Shown: positions 22,553-33,636, numbered from the stretch's first letter. The stretch: 64,000 nt of DNA from Chalara sp. BL73 (GCA_918026815.1 CAKJVC010000003.1:186001-250000); one strand, 5' to 3'. Translations and numbers: made by a program. Notes: generated by a model not told the origin, from the letters alone.

Positions 22553-22840
22553 TGTCACGGCCCTGGCCCTATCTCGAGCTTGGCGCCAAGCACTGCGGAG
22601 CTCGGTAGAGCTTGGCCCCTGTTACTACAGAGCTCGGCACTCTAGAGCTTGGCAACCAACACTACAAGGCTCGCTTACACTGGCCCCTGGCCAGCATTCT
22701 GTATATAAAGCACTGCTCTCCTTCCCTTTTTCTGCTTGTAGTTTGTTCTCTTAGTTATAACAATTGATAGTTGTTCACACCTCTGAGTCCTTCTATCTAG
22801 ATCCACGGATCGAGATCCCTGTTCGGCTTGAGTTGTTACA
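22553..22840 (+). mobile_element. Solo LTR of the Gypsy-288 family
   Basis: 288 bp beginning TGTCACGGCCCTGG and ending GTTGTTACA, in an orientation opposite to Gypsy-288. The paired TGTAA duplication shows a full element integrated here and later lost its interior by LTR-LTR recombination. Its normal base composition contrasts sharply with the AT-rich host sequence on both sides, so it arrived after that sequence had been mutated or escaped the process. The reading frame visible in it is an accident of LTR sequence. Confidence 0.92.
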
Positions 22841-22845
22841 TGTAA

Positions 22846-22990
22846 CTGCGTTAAAAACATAAAAAAAGCGCTTTTACAGTAATATACTTGCTAACAGCTA
22901 ATATGCTTACTAACAAATTTATAAAAAAAAATTTAAAATACAAGTTTAAGTATTTCCGAAAATTGTTAAACTTACAAAACGATAAAAAAA
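22846..22990 (+). pseudogene. Copia-206 RNase H C-terminal end
   Basis: Directly after the second TGTAA, plus-strand translation continues the Copia RNase H tail (RQE..-like, then a PTAEMPADGLTK-like block reading as QLICLLTNL, then a LLNLQ block). This confirms that the solo LTR interrupted the RNase H end. Confidence 0.6.
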
Positions 22991-23880
22991 AATCGAGTAA
23001 ATAAAATAACATTCAACAAATTACACAATACTTGTAGTTTTAATATTTTATTTGTAAATTTTATTTGTAAACACAAATATTTTACTAAAAACTGTTTATA
23101 TACACGCAAAATAGTAAAAAATTTATGTATTTTTTTTGTATTATAATACAGCTAAAAACAACGCTTTATTGCAAAAATTACTGCGCAGCGCAAAAAAAAT
23201 CTATACTAAATTAAAAAAACGCTTTAAAATATATAAATAACGTTTTTAAGCTTTTACTAACTTGCAATTACTTTATTTATATTTACTTTTGTTATATAAA
23301 TAACGTTTTTAAACCGGTACAATCCGAAACTAATACAATCCGAAACATAACGAGTTTTTCAGAAGTTTGCGAAATTATTTTAAAAAGTAAATATAATACA
23401 AAACCGTTTTTAATTGCGAAAACGAAACAAACTACTAAATTTTGCTTTATTTAAAAAAAAAAACCGCAAAATTCTTTTTTTATACCGGAATTAAAATTTA
23501 GTAAAAAGTAAAAAATACTTAAAAAGCTTTTGTTATTACTATTCGAATTTTTATTTTTTTATTATTTTTTTTAAAACTAACAGTTTACGTATAGCTGTTT
23601 TTATTTTTTTTATTTTAAGCTGCCGACGCTAGTTTAAATACTTGTTCGTAAACTTACCGGACAATAAAGCTATTAAACGAAAAACTGTTTTACATTTATA
23701 CTTAGTAAAATAGCGAGCATATTGTTCGGTATTCGCGTTAATTACATTTCGACAAATTTTATTATTTAATTCTGCTAATATAAATCGAACATATTTTATA
23801 TAAGCGAACTAACGCTACGTACTACTTACGAGCTTAGTATATATTCGTTTAAAAAAAAATATATAGTTCGTAAAACTTGT
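22991..23880. other. AT-rich sequence without recognisable content
   Basis: About 0.9 kb of Copia-206 between the end of pol and the unrecognised frame that follows. It is AT-rich with no surviving motif on either strand. Two near-identical pieces, TATATAAATAACGTTTTTAA at about 23,231 and 23,297, are the only internal repeat I noticed. Confidence 0.5.
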
Positions 23881-24598
23881 TTTTTGTAACTCGAAAACTT
23901 AAATTTAAACTTCGATTTAAATAAAAACTGTAAACAAATCTGAAATTTAGCAGCAGTTTTTAATTAAATTGTGCAAAACGATTTAATAAAAAATTCGAAC
24001 TTAACAAATAGTCGGCGAACAAATAGCAAACGTGTAAAAGTATCGTTAATTTGCTGCGGCTAATTAGTAAGTCCAGAACAATACTGCGAACGCGCTTCGA
24101 AATTACTAAAATAAACGTTGTTTAAATCAATTAATAAAAAACGTTTACCGCAATAAAAAAAAGTTATAAAATTAAGTATTTTAAGAAAATTGCGAAAAAA
24201 ATGCTTAACCCGAAATTAAAAACGTTGGTTGCGCAATTACTCAGAAAAAAAACTGGCCGAAAATTGCGAAACAGTTGCTTATATTCAAAAACATAAACTA
24301 CTTGTAAAAAGTCGAACATTTAACTTGTAAAATAGTGCTTTTTGCTACTTAACATTAAAGTAATGCGAAATATATTAAGCATTAATGTACGTTTTTGCGA
24401 CAAGTTCAAAAATAAATAAAAAATTCGCGCATTACAAACAAAAGTTTAAAAATTAAGTAGTGTTACTTAAAGCATTAAAAAAAAAGCTTAAAACTACAAT
24501 TACTAAATATAGTATATAACTAACAAATTAGTGCAAAGCTGAATTTAACTCGATTATTAAAAAAAAAATATTAGTGCGAATGCTTTTGTACAGAAAAA
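23880..24598 (+). pseudogene. Unrecognised sense reading frame downstream of Copia-206 pol
   Basis: One plus-strand frame over about 240 codons reads protein-like sequence interrupted almost only by TAA/TAG/TGA codons expected from mutated CAA, CAG or TGG. Landmarks are VSLICCG near 24,040, SPEQYCERASKLL near 24,080, SEKKLAENCETVAYIQKHK near 24,245 and a Lys-rich (originally probably Glu-rich) stretch that looks coiled-coil. It runs straight into the Gypsy-288 insertion, and the same frame continues at 31,221 (TADKKNKAALKRIAITAARF). I do not recognise the protein. It could be an extra ORF of Copia-206 or a remnant of another insertion. Confidence 0.4.
24594..24598. repeat. 5-bp target duplication AAAAA, left (Gypsy-288)
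   Basis: AAAAA flanks Gypsy-288 on the left, and again at 31,221-31,225. It is low complexity and weak alone, but the reading frame is continuous across the two sides when one copy is removed. Confidence 0.7.
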
Positions 24599-24886
24599 TG
24601 TAACAACTCAAGCTGCACAGGGATCTCGATCCGTGGATCTAGGTAGAAAGATGCAAAGGTATGAACAACTATCAATTGTTATAACTAAAAGAACAAACTA
24701 CAGGCAGAAGAAAGGAAAAAAAGCAGTGCTTTATATACAGGAAGCTGGCCAAAGGCCAGTGTAAGCGAGCCCTGTAGCGTCGGTTGCCAAGCTCTGGAGC
24801 GCCGAGCCCTGTAGTAACAAAGGCCAAGCTCTACCGAGCTTTGCAGTGTTTAGCGCTAAGCTCGAAATAAAGCCAAGGCCGTGACA
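24599..24886 (-). repeat. Gypsy-288 3' LTR
   Basis: 288 bp, TGTAACAACTC...GGCCGTGACA on plus. It matches 30,933-31,220, the solo LTR at 45,670-45,957 and, inverted, the solo LTR at 22,553-22,840. It contains GTGCTTTATATACAG, a TATA-like motif in LTR orientation. Confidence 0.93.
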
Positions 24887-24902
24887 TTACTCCCCCCTCC
24901 AG
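24887..24902 (-). other. Polypurine tract of Gypsy-288
   Basis: On the minus strand GGAGGGGGGAGTAA lies directly before the TGTCACGG start of the LTR. This is a textbook polypurine tract and fixes the minus orientation of the element. Confidence 0.85.
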
Positions 24903-24959
24903 TATAGCTTGCCCTTAAGCTACGGCGAATCAAAAATAGAATGTAAAAATCAAAAATCA

Positions 24960-26480
24960 AAAATCAAATCAAAAATCCACTTTCCCGGCTTTCGCAGCAT
25001 GCTTTACCTATTGTCATTCAAGCGATCAGCTGGTTTTTTGCTTTGCAAATAGCAATCAAGCCAGTATTGTAAGTTTGTCGAAAGACTTTTAGCTTTAAAA
25101 TACTCGTTGTAAAAAGCTTTCAGTTTGTATAGCGCCCCTTTGAATTTTTCGGCATTATAAAATACAAAGTCGTAATTTATGCTTACTTATTTTACTTGGT
25201 ACTAAAGCTTTCGGCAGTACTTTCGGTTTTGCAAAACTTGCTCGATTTCTTATTCCGGTTATTAATTGTAAACTACAAGCACTAAAAACTTTTAATGCTA
25301 GCTTAGTAGCGAGTTACTAAAGTCTTTTTGCAAAAATTCCGATGCAAAAACGTTATAAAGCTAATTGCTTTCTAAAAGCTTTAAACGATACGAGTAATTT
25401 ACTTATTTAGTAATTTCGTATAAGCTTTTATTCTAGTAGCCTAGTTTTTGGCTTAGCCGTTCGCTAGTCCAGTTTTTTGTCGAAACTCACACTTTGTTTT
25501 TAACTTTAAAGTCGACTAGTTGTCGGTACTTGTTAGCTTGTATTGCTTGTTGCTTTTAAGCTTTAGCTATTTTAGTTTTAGCCTATTTTCAAGCTTCGTA
25601 AATTTTTTTAATATAAGCTTAAGCATTTTTCCGAGCTTTTTTAACATGCTGTAAAACTAAAACAAAGTTTTTAAAACGAACTTAGTCTATGTTTATTCGA
25701 AGCTAATAACTTAGCTCGACTATAAAAAAAAACAACTCTGTAAAGTAATGTAGCAAACTAGCTGCTGCGTAGTTTATCGCATAAATCAAAGTAGACTAGT
25801 TATTTTAAAAAGCATTAGCAAAAAAACGAAAGCGTTGATCGATTTATTAATTTGCGTTTTTAGTCTGACCGTTTGTCTAAAAGTAGTATACTGTCAAAAA
25901 CTTAAGCTTTGTGCTTAAAAGCCGGCAAAACTTATTTTAAAACGCGGAAATAAACTGAAGTTTTCGATCCGACACGATAATTGTAGCAAAACTATAGTAT
26001 TTATAAACATGCACTAAATACAGCTGAGCTATAATTCTAGCGTCGACTGTTTTGTTGCAAAAAATCGAAATAAAGCGTTTGCCGAGCTTGTCTATAAACA
26101 CGCATACTATATTTATGCTTTTTTTGTCGAAAAGCATGTTTTTAAAATCAACTAATATATGCTGCTAAAAGCGGTCCGGTATTAGCAGTAAGTGCAACAG
26201 CTTTAAAGTTTTGTTTCTAGAAACTTTAGACTTACGGCAAACGTAACAATTGCTTACAAAACGCTCAATATCGTTATTTATTCCGAGCTAGTAATATTGT
26301 TTTTTAATTAGTTTTTTTGTTTTGTTTTAGCCTGAATAAGCTGTAGCTAAGCTACAGTGTAATGCCGTAATTAAAGCAGTCCGTACTGATTCGGCTACTA
26401 CAAACCGGCTTTTTTTTTTTAGCAACCCGTTTTTTAAACTGTAGCTTTTTTTGCTTTCTTAACTTAGCTTTCTTGCAAAA
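24960..26480 (-). pseudogene. Gypsy-288 integrase and chromodomain-type C-terminus, mutated
   Basis: Read on the minus strand. A piece of the integrase core is open at 25,937-26,137 (VCVFIDKLGKRFISI.. through IIVSDRKLQF, the usual VDRLTK...IVSDR block). It is followed by a degraded QTDGQTE motif near 25,850, the AEF-like and KVGDKVW-like blocks near 25,700-25,500, and a chromodomain-like stretch toward 25,000 ending with a LDCYLQSKKPADRL-like tail. Upstream at 26,280-26,160 lies the expected zinc-binding region. Numerous stops show it is dead. The chromodomain assignment rests on order and partial residues. Confidence 0.65.
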
Positions 26481-26582
26481 TCTAAGTTTTGAGCAGTTCG
26501 GTTAGCCTGCAGAATTTCGTCGATCAAGTCGAGCTGTTTCTCAATTAGCGACAACGACAAAACTACCCGGTTTACTTCGAAC

Positions 26583-26705
26583 TTTGCAGTGCTTAACGCT
26601 GAGCTCGTATCGAGCTTTGCAGCGCCTGACGCTAAGCTCATATCGAGCTTTGCAGCGCCTGACGCTGAGCTCATATCGAGCTTTTCAGTGCCTAGCACCG
26701 AACTC
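26583..26705 (-). repeat. 33-bp coding tandem repeat in the Gypsy-288 linker
   Basis: Three to four units of about 33 bp encode 11-residue repeats of the type KLDMSSASGAA between RNase H and integrase. The frame is open from 26,707 to 26,459 and ends in a helical DEILQANRTAQ segment typical of the integrase entry in chromoviruses. Confidence 0.75.
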
Positions 26706-26869
26706 ATGGCGAGTTTTTGAAAGATCTGAAAATCAAGCTGTGCTGGAAATAAAAAAGCCTAATTTCGGTTTTTTCGCTTTGCTTAGTCCAAGCTTTTTGT
26801 CTGGTTTTGTCGTGTTAACGAATCGGCTTTGTTGTGCTTGCCGAGCTTGTAAAATATTTTGAAATAGTA

Positions 26870-28300
26870 CCGAGAAAAAATCTCAGCTTAACGAGCTTGT
26901 CTAGCTGATAGCAGCTTGCTCGACATAAAGTATTCTAAAGCTTTGTAATTTGTAATTACTTCAATGTAATTTTTAGTGCTTTCGAGCTCGGCACGCTAAT
27001 ATTGCAACGCTTTAACAATAGCTAGCATTTCTTTGTCGTAAATTAAGTAATTGGTTTTTGCAAAAGCTATAGTTTTAAAAAAATACTTTACAGAATGCTA
27101 TTCACCGTTAAAGCCTTTTTAAAAAAACACAGCTGCTACTACAGTGTCCGAAACGTTCGTTTTTAATATGCACTAACTGTTTAAATCGTAGTAAGCCAGC
27201 AAAAAAGCATTTATTAACATAGCTTTAAGCTTGTCGAATACTTAAGTACACTTGTTGTCGAAAACAAACTTATAATCAGCACGAGTTAGCTGAATTAGCA
27301 ATGCTGCAATCTAGCTGTAGCTTCGAATAAACTTTTTATAAAAATTGCAAAAACCTAGAAAAAATTGAACTTTTTTAACTGTTTTCGAAAGTTCTCAGTT
27401 TGCAATTACTCGTATTTTGTCTGGATTTACTTGAATGCCGTTAGTCGAAACAATGAATTTTAAGTACTTTGTTCGTTTTACACTAAATTCACACTTTTTA
27501 ATATCGGTTTGTAAGCCGGCAGCTTGCAATTTGTCGATTATTTACTTTACGTGTGCTTCGTGCTGTAGCTCGTTTTCAAAGTAAATAAAAATGTTATCAA
27601 AATATGCTGTATAAACTACATTTAACAAGTCTCGAAAAGTGTCGTTAATATAGCTTTGAAACGTTGCCGGCTTATTAATAAAGCTAAAAAATAGAACTTT
27701 GTACTAAAACAAGCTATAGCAAGTGCGGAATGCTGTAAGCTTTTCAGATTCTGGAGAAATCCGGATCCGGTAAAATGCTTAGCGAATATCTAGTTTTGTA
27801 AAAACTTTAGCTTTGCTTAGCTTAGCTAGCGTTTCGTTAATCAACGGCAAAAAATACCGATTTTTTTTAGTTAACGAATTCAGTTTCCGGTAGTCGACAC
27901 AAAAACGAAGTAAGCTGTTCGACTTCCGCGCAAACAAAACAAGTAATACAAAAAAAGCTTTGTTAGTAACAACAAAACTTTTTTTTAAATTAGTTGTTAA
28001 ATAGTTTTGCATAGTTTCAAACTTTTCGATTAAGTGCTTGTTTAAATAGCAAAACTTTAAAATATTGTTTTTCGTAAGCTTAATTTTGTAGTCGATACTT
28101 CGGTGTAAAGCTAAAGTGTTTAATTCTTGCTTCGAGAAAAAAGCTAAACGACTATAGTAAATACTCGGAATTTAGTTTTGCAAAGATTTTTTTAGTTTAA
28201 CAAACTGCTGTTTTTGCTTCCGATTTTCAATTATCCGGTCTAAGCCGTTTAACGTGATTAAAAATAGCTCGATTTTTTGTTGCCGAGCGTTTAACATAAA
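26870..28300 (-). pseudogene. Gypsy-288 reverse transcriptase / RNase H, mutated
   Basis: Minus strand. An open piece at 27,779-28,012 contains the RT block LLRFCVDYRKLNSLTKKNRY and then LPLINETLAKLSKAKVFTKLDIR, the Ty3/Gypsy VDYR..LN and FTKLDL motifs. Downstream, decayed RT and RNase H continue to about 26,870 with many stops. No intact active-site box is visible. Confidence 0.75.
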
Positions 28301-28522
28301 CCCGTTACTGGAAATCATTTTAATATCTAAATGTGCACGCCGGCCAAGCTTGTCAAGCCGACTATTTCTTTCTGCTTTAGCGAAGCTTTCTGGCTAAAGT
28401 TCTGGCTTAGCTTCAGGCTGGTAGTCGTAAAAGCGAAAAAGCTTACTAGCTATAACTTTCAGGCTTTTGCTGGTTTCTCGAGCCCAAGTTAGCCCGTAAG
28501 CGCTAGCTCGAGTAAGCTTCCG

Positions 28523-28619
28523 GCTAGCTGTAGCAAAGCTCGATTTCTGGAAAACGAGCTTTTAGCTAGCTGTAGCAAAGCTCGATTTCTGGGAGACGAG
28601 CTTCTGGCTAGCTGTAGCA
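28523..28619. repeat. 42-bp tandem repeat between protease and RT of Gypsy-288
   Basis: GCTAGCTGTAGCAAAGCTCG starts at 28,523 and 28,565, and its first part again at 28,607. The period is exactly 42 bp, 14 codons, so length change would keep the frame. Copy 1 and copy 2 differ by G/A and C/T changes. Confidence 0.8.
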
Positions 28620-28927
28620 TCTCGAACAGTATAAACCGCCTAAACAGCTTAAACAGCTAGCTGTAAAGCTTAAACAACCGGCTGCTGAACAGCCTGTACA
28701 GCTTAAACATGCAAACAGTTTTTCGTTAGCAAAGCTTAAGTTAAGTTTACTGTTAAAGCTTTGATCTGAATGCCGTCCAAGCGTTTTTTGTCGTTTTTAG
28801 CGATTGCTTTGTTTCGGCGTAGCATGTTCTGTTAGTATTGTATTTAAACTTGCTGAAGTCGAATATTGTTTTTTAAGTAAGTAACTATAGTTCTGGAATA
28901 AATGTGTGCTAGTAAAAACTTTGAAAA

Positions 28928-29245
28928 CTACTGTAGCTGTCGATAATAAACATTAATTAAAATCCGAAAATAATTAAAAAAATTGCGTCCGAAAATCATA
29001 TTATAAAAACTTAGCTTTAAAATAAGTAAATGAAAGTTGTAGATTCGGCAGCTATTAATTTTAATGTTAAACAAAAAATACTGAAAAATAAAAGATCTTT
29101 TTTTACTATTGTATCTTTTCGAATAAATAAAATAAAAAAACTGTTTAAGCTTTAACTCGAAAATGCGACAAAAGTCTAATGCAAAACGAGTGTCAATAAA
29201 AACATAACTACTAGCTTCGGTATTACTTAAAGCTTTAGCTTGCAT
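28928..29245 (-). pseudogene. Gypsy-288 retropepsin region
   Basis: Open minus-strand piece with the retropepsin-like order FIDTRFA..., then a LLILKLSFYNMIFGRNFF block corresponding to the family's ILDLGxxDMILGRxW. The catalytic D-S/T-G is not intact (the open piece begins after it, near SSYVFIDTR). It is part of the gag-pol frame, not an independent gene. Confidence 0.65.
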
Positions 29246-29473
29246 TACAATCCCGTTTTTGTGAAAAGTGCATACTACAGTAAAAGAATTGCCGGCTATT
29301 AGTAAACTTAGATCGATTTGTTAAAAATCGAACACGTAAACTTTAAAAAAAAAGTTTTAGCTTAAAACTGTTCGTTTTTCGACTTATTTGCGTTAGCTTT
29401 ATTTTGTGCTTTATTACCTAAAGCCTCTTTTTGCTTAATTTCCTGAATTTTAAGTATTGCTTAAAAATTTAAG

Positions 29474-29515
29474 CAAAAGCTTGCAAAATGCTTTTTTTTA
29501 CTGCATTTAAAACAA
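29474..29515 (-). other. CCHC zinc knuckle of Gypsy-288 gag
   Basis: Minus-strand translation gives CFKCSKKKHFASFC, an intact CX2CX4HX4C knuckle. It marks the C-terminal end of gag and is bracketed by stop codons produced by mutation. Confidence 0.75.
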
Positions 29516-30932
29516 GTGCTTTAAAAATAATCCGGAGTTGAACTACGAGCTAAGCTAAAAGTGCTGTTACAGCCTGTAGCTAAGCCTGAAGTAGCACGCT
29601 AAAGTGCTAACGAAAAAGCTCGGTAAGCTTTCGAAGCCGAAAAAAGTTTTTAACGTTTAAAAGCCGAAACAGCATTTAGCTTAGCTTAACGAGCTGGTGT
29701 AAAAAAAAATTGTCGATAAAATTCTTGTAAGTTAATATTTAGCTGTTAGTATTCGTGTACTAGTTTTTAGTACGTAAAGTACTGATAATATATAACTAAA
29801 AGTCGGTTCTGGAATTCTTTATTTAGCTTTTTTTACAAATAGCTTTTTTAAGTCGAAAAAAAAACTTGCTTTACAGCAGCTAAACGAGCAAACTCGGTAT
29901 AAAAATTATTAAAGTTTTGTGCAGCTTGTTGTTTTAAAGCGTAAAACTGGTTTTCGGCTTTTTCGGCTTTAAAATAGTTTCGAAAAATTGTGTTTAAATA
30001 AACTAGCATTTCGTCGACAAAAAGCTAAAGTTCTAAGCTATTTTCGTTATACCGAAGCGAAAAATAACACTGTGCTTTATTTGTAGTACAGCCGAACACG
30101 TAATCGATTCGTTTTTGTTTCGTAAGCTACTAGTCCGTATTTGCTTTAAGCTTTTTTCGTAATAAAGATTTTTAAGCAATGTACGTAAACGAAATGCCGT
30201 CGTTTAAAAAGTCTGAGTTTCGGTATTTCGAAAAAAGCTTTTTTAAGTATAGCCGAGACTTATGCTGCTTACTAAACTTAAGCTTATAGTTGCTATCAGA
30301 AAATAAGCTGTTTAATAATAACGCGTCTAAGTTATTTTTTTGTTTCCGAAATAATCGAAAAGTCGAAAGTTTCTTTACTAAAAAAACTAAGTTGCTTAGT
30401 TCCGTAGCCGCTAACTGTTCTAGTAACACACGAAACTAGCTGTCTGAAAACTAAACAAAAGTCTTTAAAACATTAGCTATCTGCTGATTTAATTGATTGC
30501 GTACGTTTCTTTTAGGTTTTTTGCTAGTTAACAACCGGCTTATTTCTTTAAAAGTAGCAGCTAACGACGCTGTTTTAAAAGTAGTATAGTCGCCTAGTTA
30601 AACCAAAAAAGTACTTTCTGTCGAAAAAAGTTTAAAAAGCGTTTTTTGTCTTTTTTCGACAAGCTTTTTTTTTATTGTAAGCATATTGCTGTAAAGTAAA
30701 TTCGAAAATAAAAAAAAATAGTAGTAATAGCTCAACTCGACTAATTAAAAAAAGCGGCTCAACTAGTATGTGCTAAAAGCTGAAATTAGTGTATACAAGC
30801 TTTGACTCTGGCTTATATTTTCACAGACTTCGTTTGTAGCGTTGTAAAATGGTTTTTACGGTTCTGATTCAATACAAAAAAAAAAAATATTATTAAGCTT
30901 CGTCCTCGGAAAGTTTGTAAAGTTTGTTTTAA
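29516..30932 (-). pseudogene. Gypsy-288 gag and leader, mutated
   Basis: The region between the zinc knuckle and the 5' LTR. An open piece at 30,172-30,429 is Lys/Leu-rich and consistent with a capsid-type helical protein but has no diagnostic motif. No clear tRNA-complementary primer site was recognised next to the 5' LTR (30,933). Confidence 0.5.
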
Positions 30933-31220
30933 TGTAACAACTCAAGCTGCACAGAAATCTCGATCCGTGAATCTAAGTAAAAAAATGCAAAAATATAAAC
31001 AACTATCAATTGTTATAACTAAAAGAACAAACTACAAGCAGAAAAAAAAAAGAAAAGCAGTGCTTTATATACAGGAAGCTGGCCAGGGGCCAGTGTAAGC
31101 GAGCTTTGTAGCGTCGGTTGCCAAGCTCTGGGGCGCCGAGCCCTGTGGTAACAGGGGCCAAGCTCTACCGAGCTTTGCAGTGCTTGGCGCCAAGCTCGAG
31201 ATAGGGCCAGGGCCGTGACA
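30933..31220 (-). repeat. Gypsy-288 5' LTR
   Basis: 288 bp, the partner of 24,599-24,886. Differences between the pair are almost all A/G and T/C and cluster toward the internal edge (30,940-31,060), where this copy has lost most G in GA and GG contexts. The outer half is nearly unmutated. Confidence 0.92.
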
Positions 31221-31979
31221 AAAAACTGCTGACAAAAAAAACAAAGCTGCTTTAAAACGTATTGCTATTACGGCCGCTCGTTTTACTAGTATATAAAAAA
31301 TAAATAAAAAATTGCTTCGGATTATTAAAATAACTTTTTTTATGTTTAAAGCTTGTTATACGAAATTGCTGAACAGTTTGCTGAAAACGAACAGTTAGTA
31401 AACAAACAAAGCAAAAAAAATATAAACGTACTGTTTTTTTTTCACGAGCTATTTGTCGAACGTATTTTTTACTTTTTTGATATGCTTTTTTACATTTAGC
31501 TTTTTATTTTTTTTTAGTATAAAAAAGCATAATAATAATAAAGTAGTTTAATAGTAAAAAGCAACTAATAATAACTAAAATAATAATAGTAATAATAATA
31601 ATAGTAATAGTATTATTGTTGCTGAAAAAAAAAAGTTAAAAACAGAAAATGCTAATTTATACTGTGTAATTCATTTAATCGAAAAAGTAGTAACTAAGTA
31701 AACAAAAGTTATTAAGTTACAATTCGCTCGCTAAAAAACTTAAAGTTTACAATATTGCGTTTAAGATTTTAAACTCCGAAATCAACTTTTTTCAAAACAA
31801 CACTAATACGCTTTTGCTATACGAAAGTAAACGCGCGCACTTTAAAGCAATACAGAAGTATTTTAATATTTTTGCGAACTGCTTTTTGATTAATGAAATC
31901 ACAGCACAAAAAAGTATTTTAGTATTTTTGCAAGCTGTTTTCTGATTAATAAGATTACAGCACGAAAAAATAAAGAATG
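31221..31979 (+). pseudogene. Copia-206 3' region, continuation of the unrecognised frame
   Basis: Resumes Copia-206 after Gypsy-288. The first about 60 codons continue the frame from 24,598 (TADKKNKAALKRIAITAARF). Further on a different frame reads EIAEQFAENEQLV and then a Phe-rich tail, so a frameshift probably lies near 31,330. A run of AAT/AGT trinucleotides lies at 31,560-31,620. The A-rich AAAAATAAAGAA before 31,980 may be the polypurine tract. Confidence 0.4.
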
Positions 31980-32185
31980 TGTCACAAAACCGATCTATGT
32001 TGAAAGTTATTAAGTGGATACGCGAGCATGCTAAAAGTAAATAAAAAGTTGATATTTAGAAAAACAGCTTAAGCTTAGATTACCTGTTTTTCAAGCGTGT
32101 ATACATACAATAATATCACTTCGCTATTTGGGACTGTCAACCATCAATTAGCTGTTCGCTGCACTACTGAGTACTCTCCGTGATA
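31980..32185 (+). repeat. Copia-206 right LTR (206 bp)
   Basis: TGTCACAAAACC...GTGATA, the partner of 16,936-17,141. Compared with the left copy, changes are G-to-A and C-to-T in both directions and concentrate in the first 110 bp. Confidence 0.88.
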
Positions 32186-32190
32186 ATAGT

Positions 32191-33636
32191 TATATAGCTG
32201 TTTAGTATTTTTTTGCGTAATATACGTTTCGCAAATATGTCGGCTTTTAAAGTGTTTTAAAACAAAATTTACGTTTATAGCTATTACAAACAATTTAGCT
32301 AAGTTTTAATATTTAAAGTAACTTATTCGATTATATTACAATAATATATTTTTACAAATAATATATATTTAAAACGCAGTAAAAGTTTAAATTAAAAAAA
32401 CTTTTACAGTAAAAAAAGTTATAAATCCGAAATTAAAAAATTACTCGGCGCAATTAAGCAGTTAAAAGCCGTGTTGCGCAAACGCGTTAATTTTGTAGTT
32501 ATTAATAATTTAGTATATTGATTTTTAAGTTAAAACAAACTTAGCTTTTTAGTAAAATTAAAAAACTGAAATCAAGTTAAAAAAACTTATAATTAAACAG
32601 TATTTAATATCGGTTAAAATTAGTTTTGTAAACTTGTTTTTAAATTTTAAAATAAAAATTTTTACAGTTTTTTTGCTTTTATATTTAACACTGTTTTTAA
32701 TACTTTTATATACATTAAAGTTTTTGCGTATAATATTTACAAAATTAGCTAAATTGTTTATTGCGTAGTTTATACATTTTATATCGATAACTTATTCGTT
32801 TTAAAAAACAGTATTCGAATAATTTAATAAAACTGTATTTTAAAAAACAATACCGACTAAAACTTTTAAGTTAAAAGTTAAATAACTGAAATTAGTTATA
32901 ACAAATAACAAATCGTTAAAAATTTTAGCAATTAATAATATTTTTGCTTTTTTTTTTTGCTGTTTTTTTTATTTTTATTTTTAGTTTGCTGTTTATAGTT
33001 GTAGCGTTTTTTCGTTTTATTACTAAAAAAATTTTTTAAGTAAAAGTATTTTAAAAAATATTTAGTTTTTATATAATAAAACTTTTTGTAATAAGTGCAA
33101 AAATTTGCAAAATTAAACTAGCGATTGCTATATACTAAAAACGCTGTATTAGTAGTAATAAAATTTTAACAAATTTTTTTATTAAAAACTTTTTAAATAA
33201 TCGTTTTATAAATAACAGTTAAAATACTAAAACTGTTAATTAAATTATATATTTGTTAAAACGTTGTAACAAAAATATTATATACAAAATTTAAAGTTTA
33301 AAAAAAACGTATAACAAATTGTACGTTAATAAACGCAGTACTTATATATAAATTTTTTAGTTTATTATTAACTTATAACAATGTACTAGTTAGTTTGTTA
33401 ATATTTTTACAGTTTGCGAAGTTTATATTGTAAAATTTAAAAAATAGTTTAATTAGTTTTTTAACGTTAGTAACGCGAGTTTTTTTTAAAGCTTTTAATA
33501 TATTGTATATTTAAGTTATATATTTTACAATCGAGTATTTATTATAACTATAACGATTTTTAATAACAGCATATACGCGTTTTTGCTTTTTTTTTTAAAT
33601 TGCTATTTTTTTGCTGTATACTTTTATTAAACTAAT
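32191..33636 (-). pseudogene. Copia-114 interior segment (central), heavily mutated
   Basis: Part of Copia-114 between the Copia-206 and Gypsy-461 insertions. By position it should carry the integrase/RT part of pol on the minus strand, but I could not identify any conserved block. It is extremely AT-rich on both strands. Confidence 0.5.
33632..33636. repeat. 5-bp target duplication CTAAT, left (Gypsy-461)
   Basis: CTAAT at 33,632-33,636 and again at 40,282-40,286. Confidence 0.88.

Larger units (their letters stand above)
24599..31220 (-). mobile_element. Gypsy-288: Ty3/Gypsy element, minus orientation
   Basis: 6,622-bp element with two 288-bp LTRs. In minus direction: gag with a zinc knuckle, retropepsin, RT, RNase H region, a repeat-bearing linker, integrase, chromodomain-type C-terminus, then a polypurine tract and the 3' LTR. 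RT precedes integrase, as in Ty3/Gypsy. It is mutated by C-to-T changes and carries many stops, but less than the surrounding Copia elements, which fits a later arrival. Confidence 0.92.
16936..32185 (+). mobile_element. Copia-206: Ty1/Copia element, plus orientation, itself containing Gypsy-288 and a solo LTR
   Basis: Bounded by 206-bp LTRs and the ATAGT duplication, inserted within Copia-114. Plus-strand remnants in order are protease-integrase linker (about 18,720-18,970), integrase (about 19,440-19,600), RT (about 21,400-21,900) and RNase H (about 22,290-22,990). This is the Copia order, integrase before RT. The RNase H end is interrupted by a solo LTR at 22,553, and the region 3' of pol by a whole Gypsy element at 24,599. 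Excluding these it has about 7.9 kb of interior, more than a typical Copia element of about 5 kb. Confidence 0.9.

Noticed and set aside
31560..31620. AAT/AGT run as a possible LINE tail
   Set aside because: It lacks the AAAAGG motif that precedes every LINE tail in the window and lies within the Copia-206 3' region.
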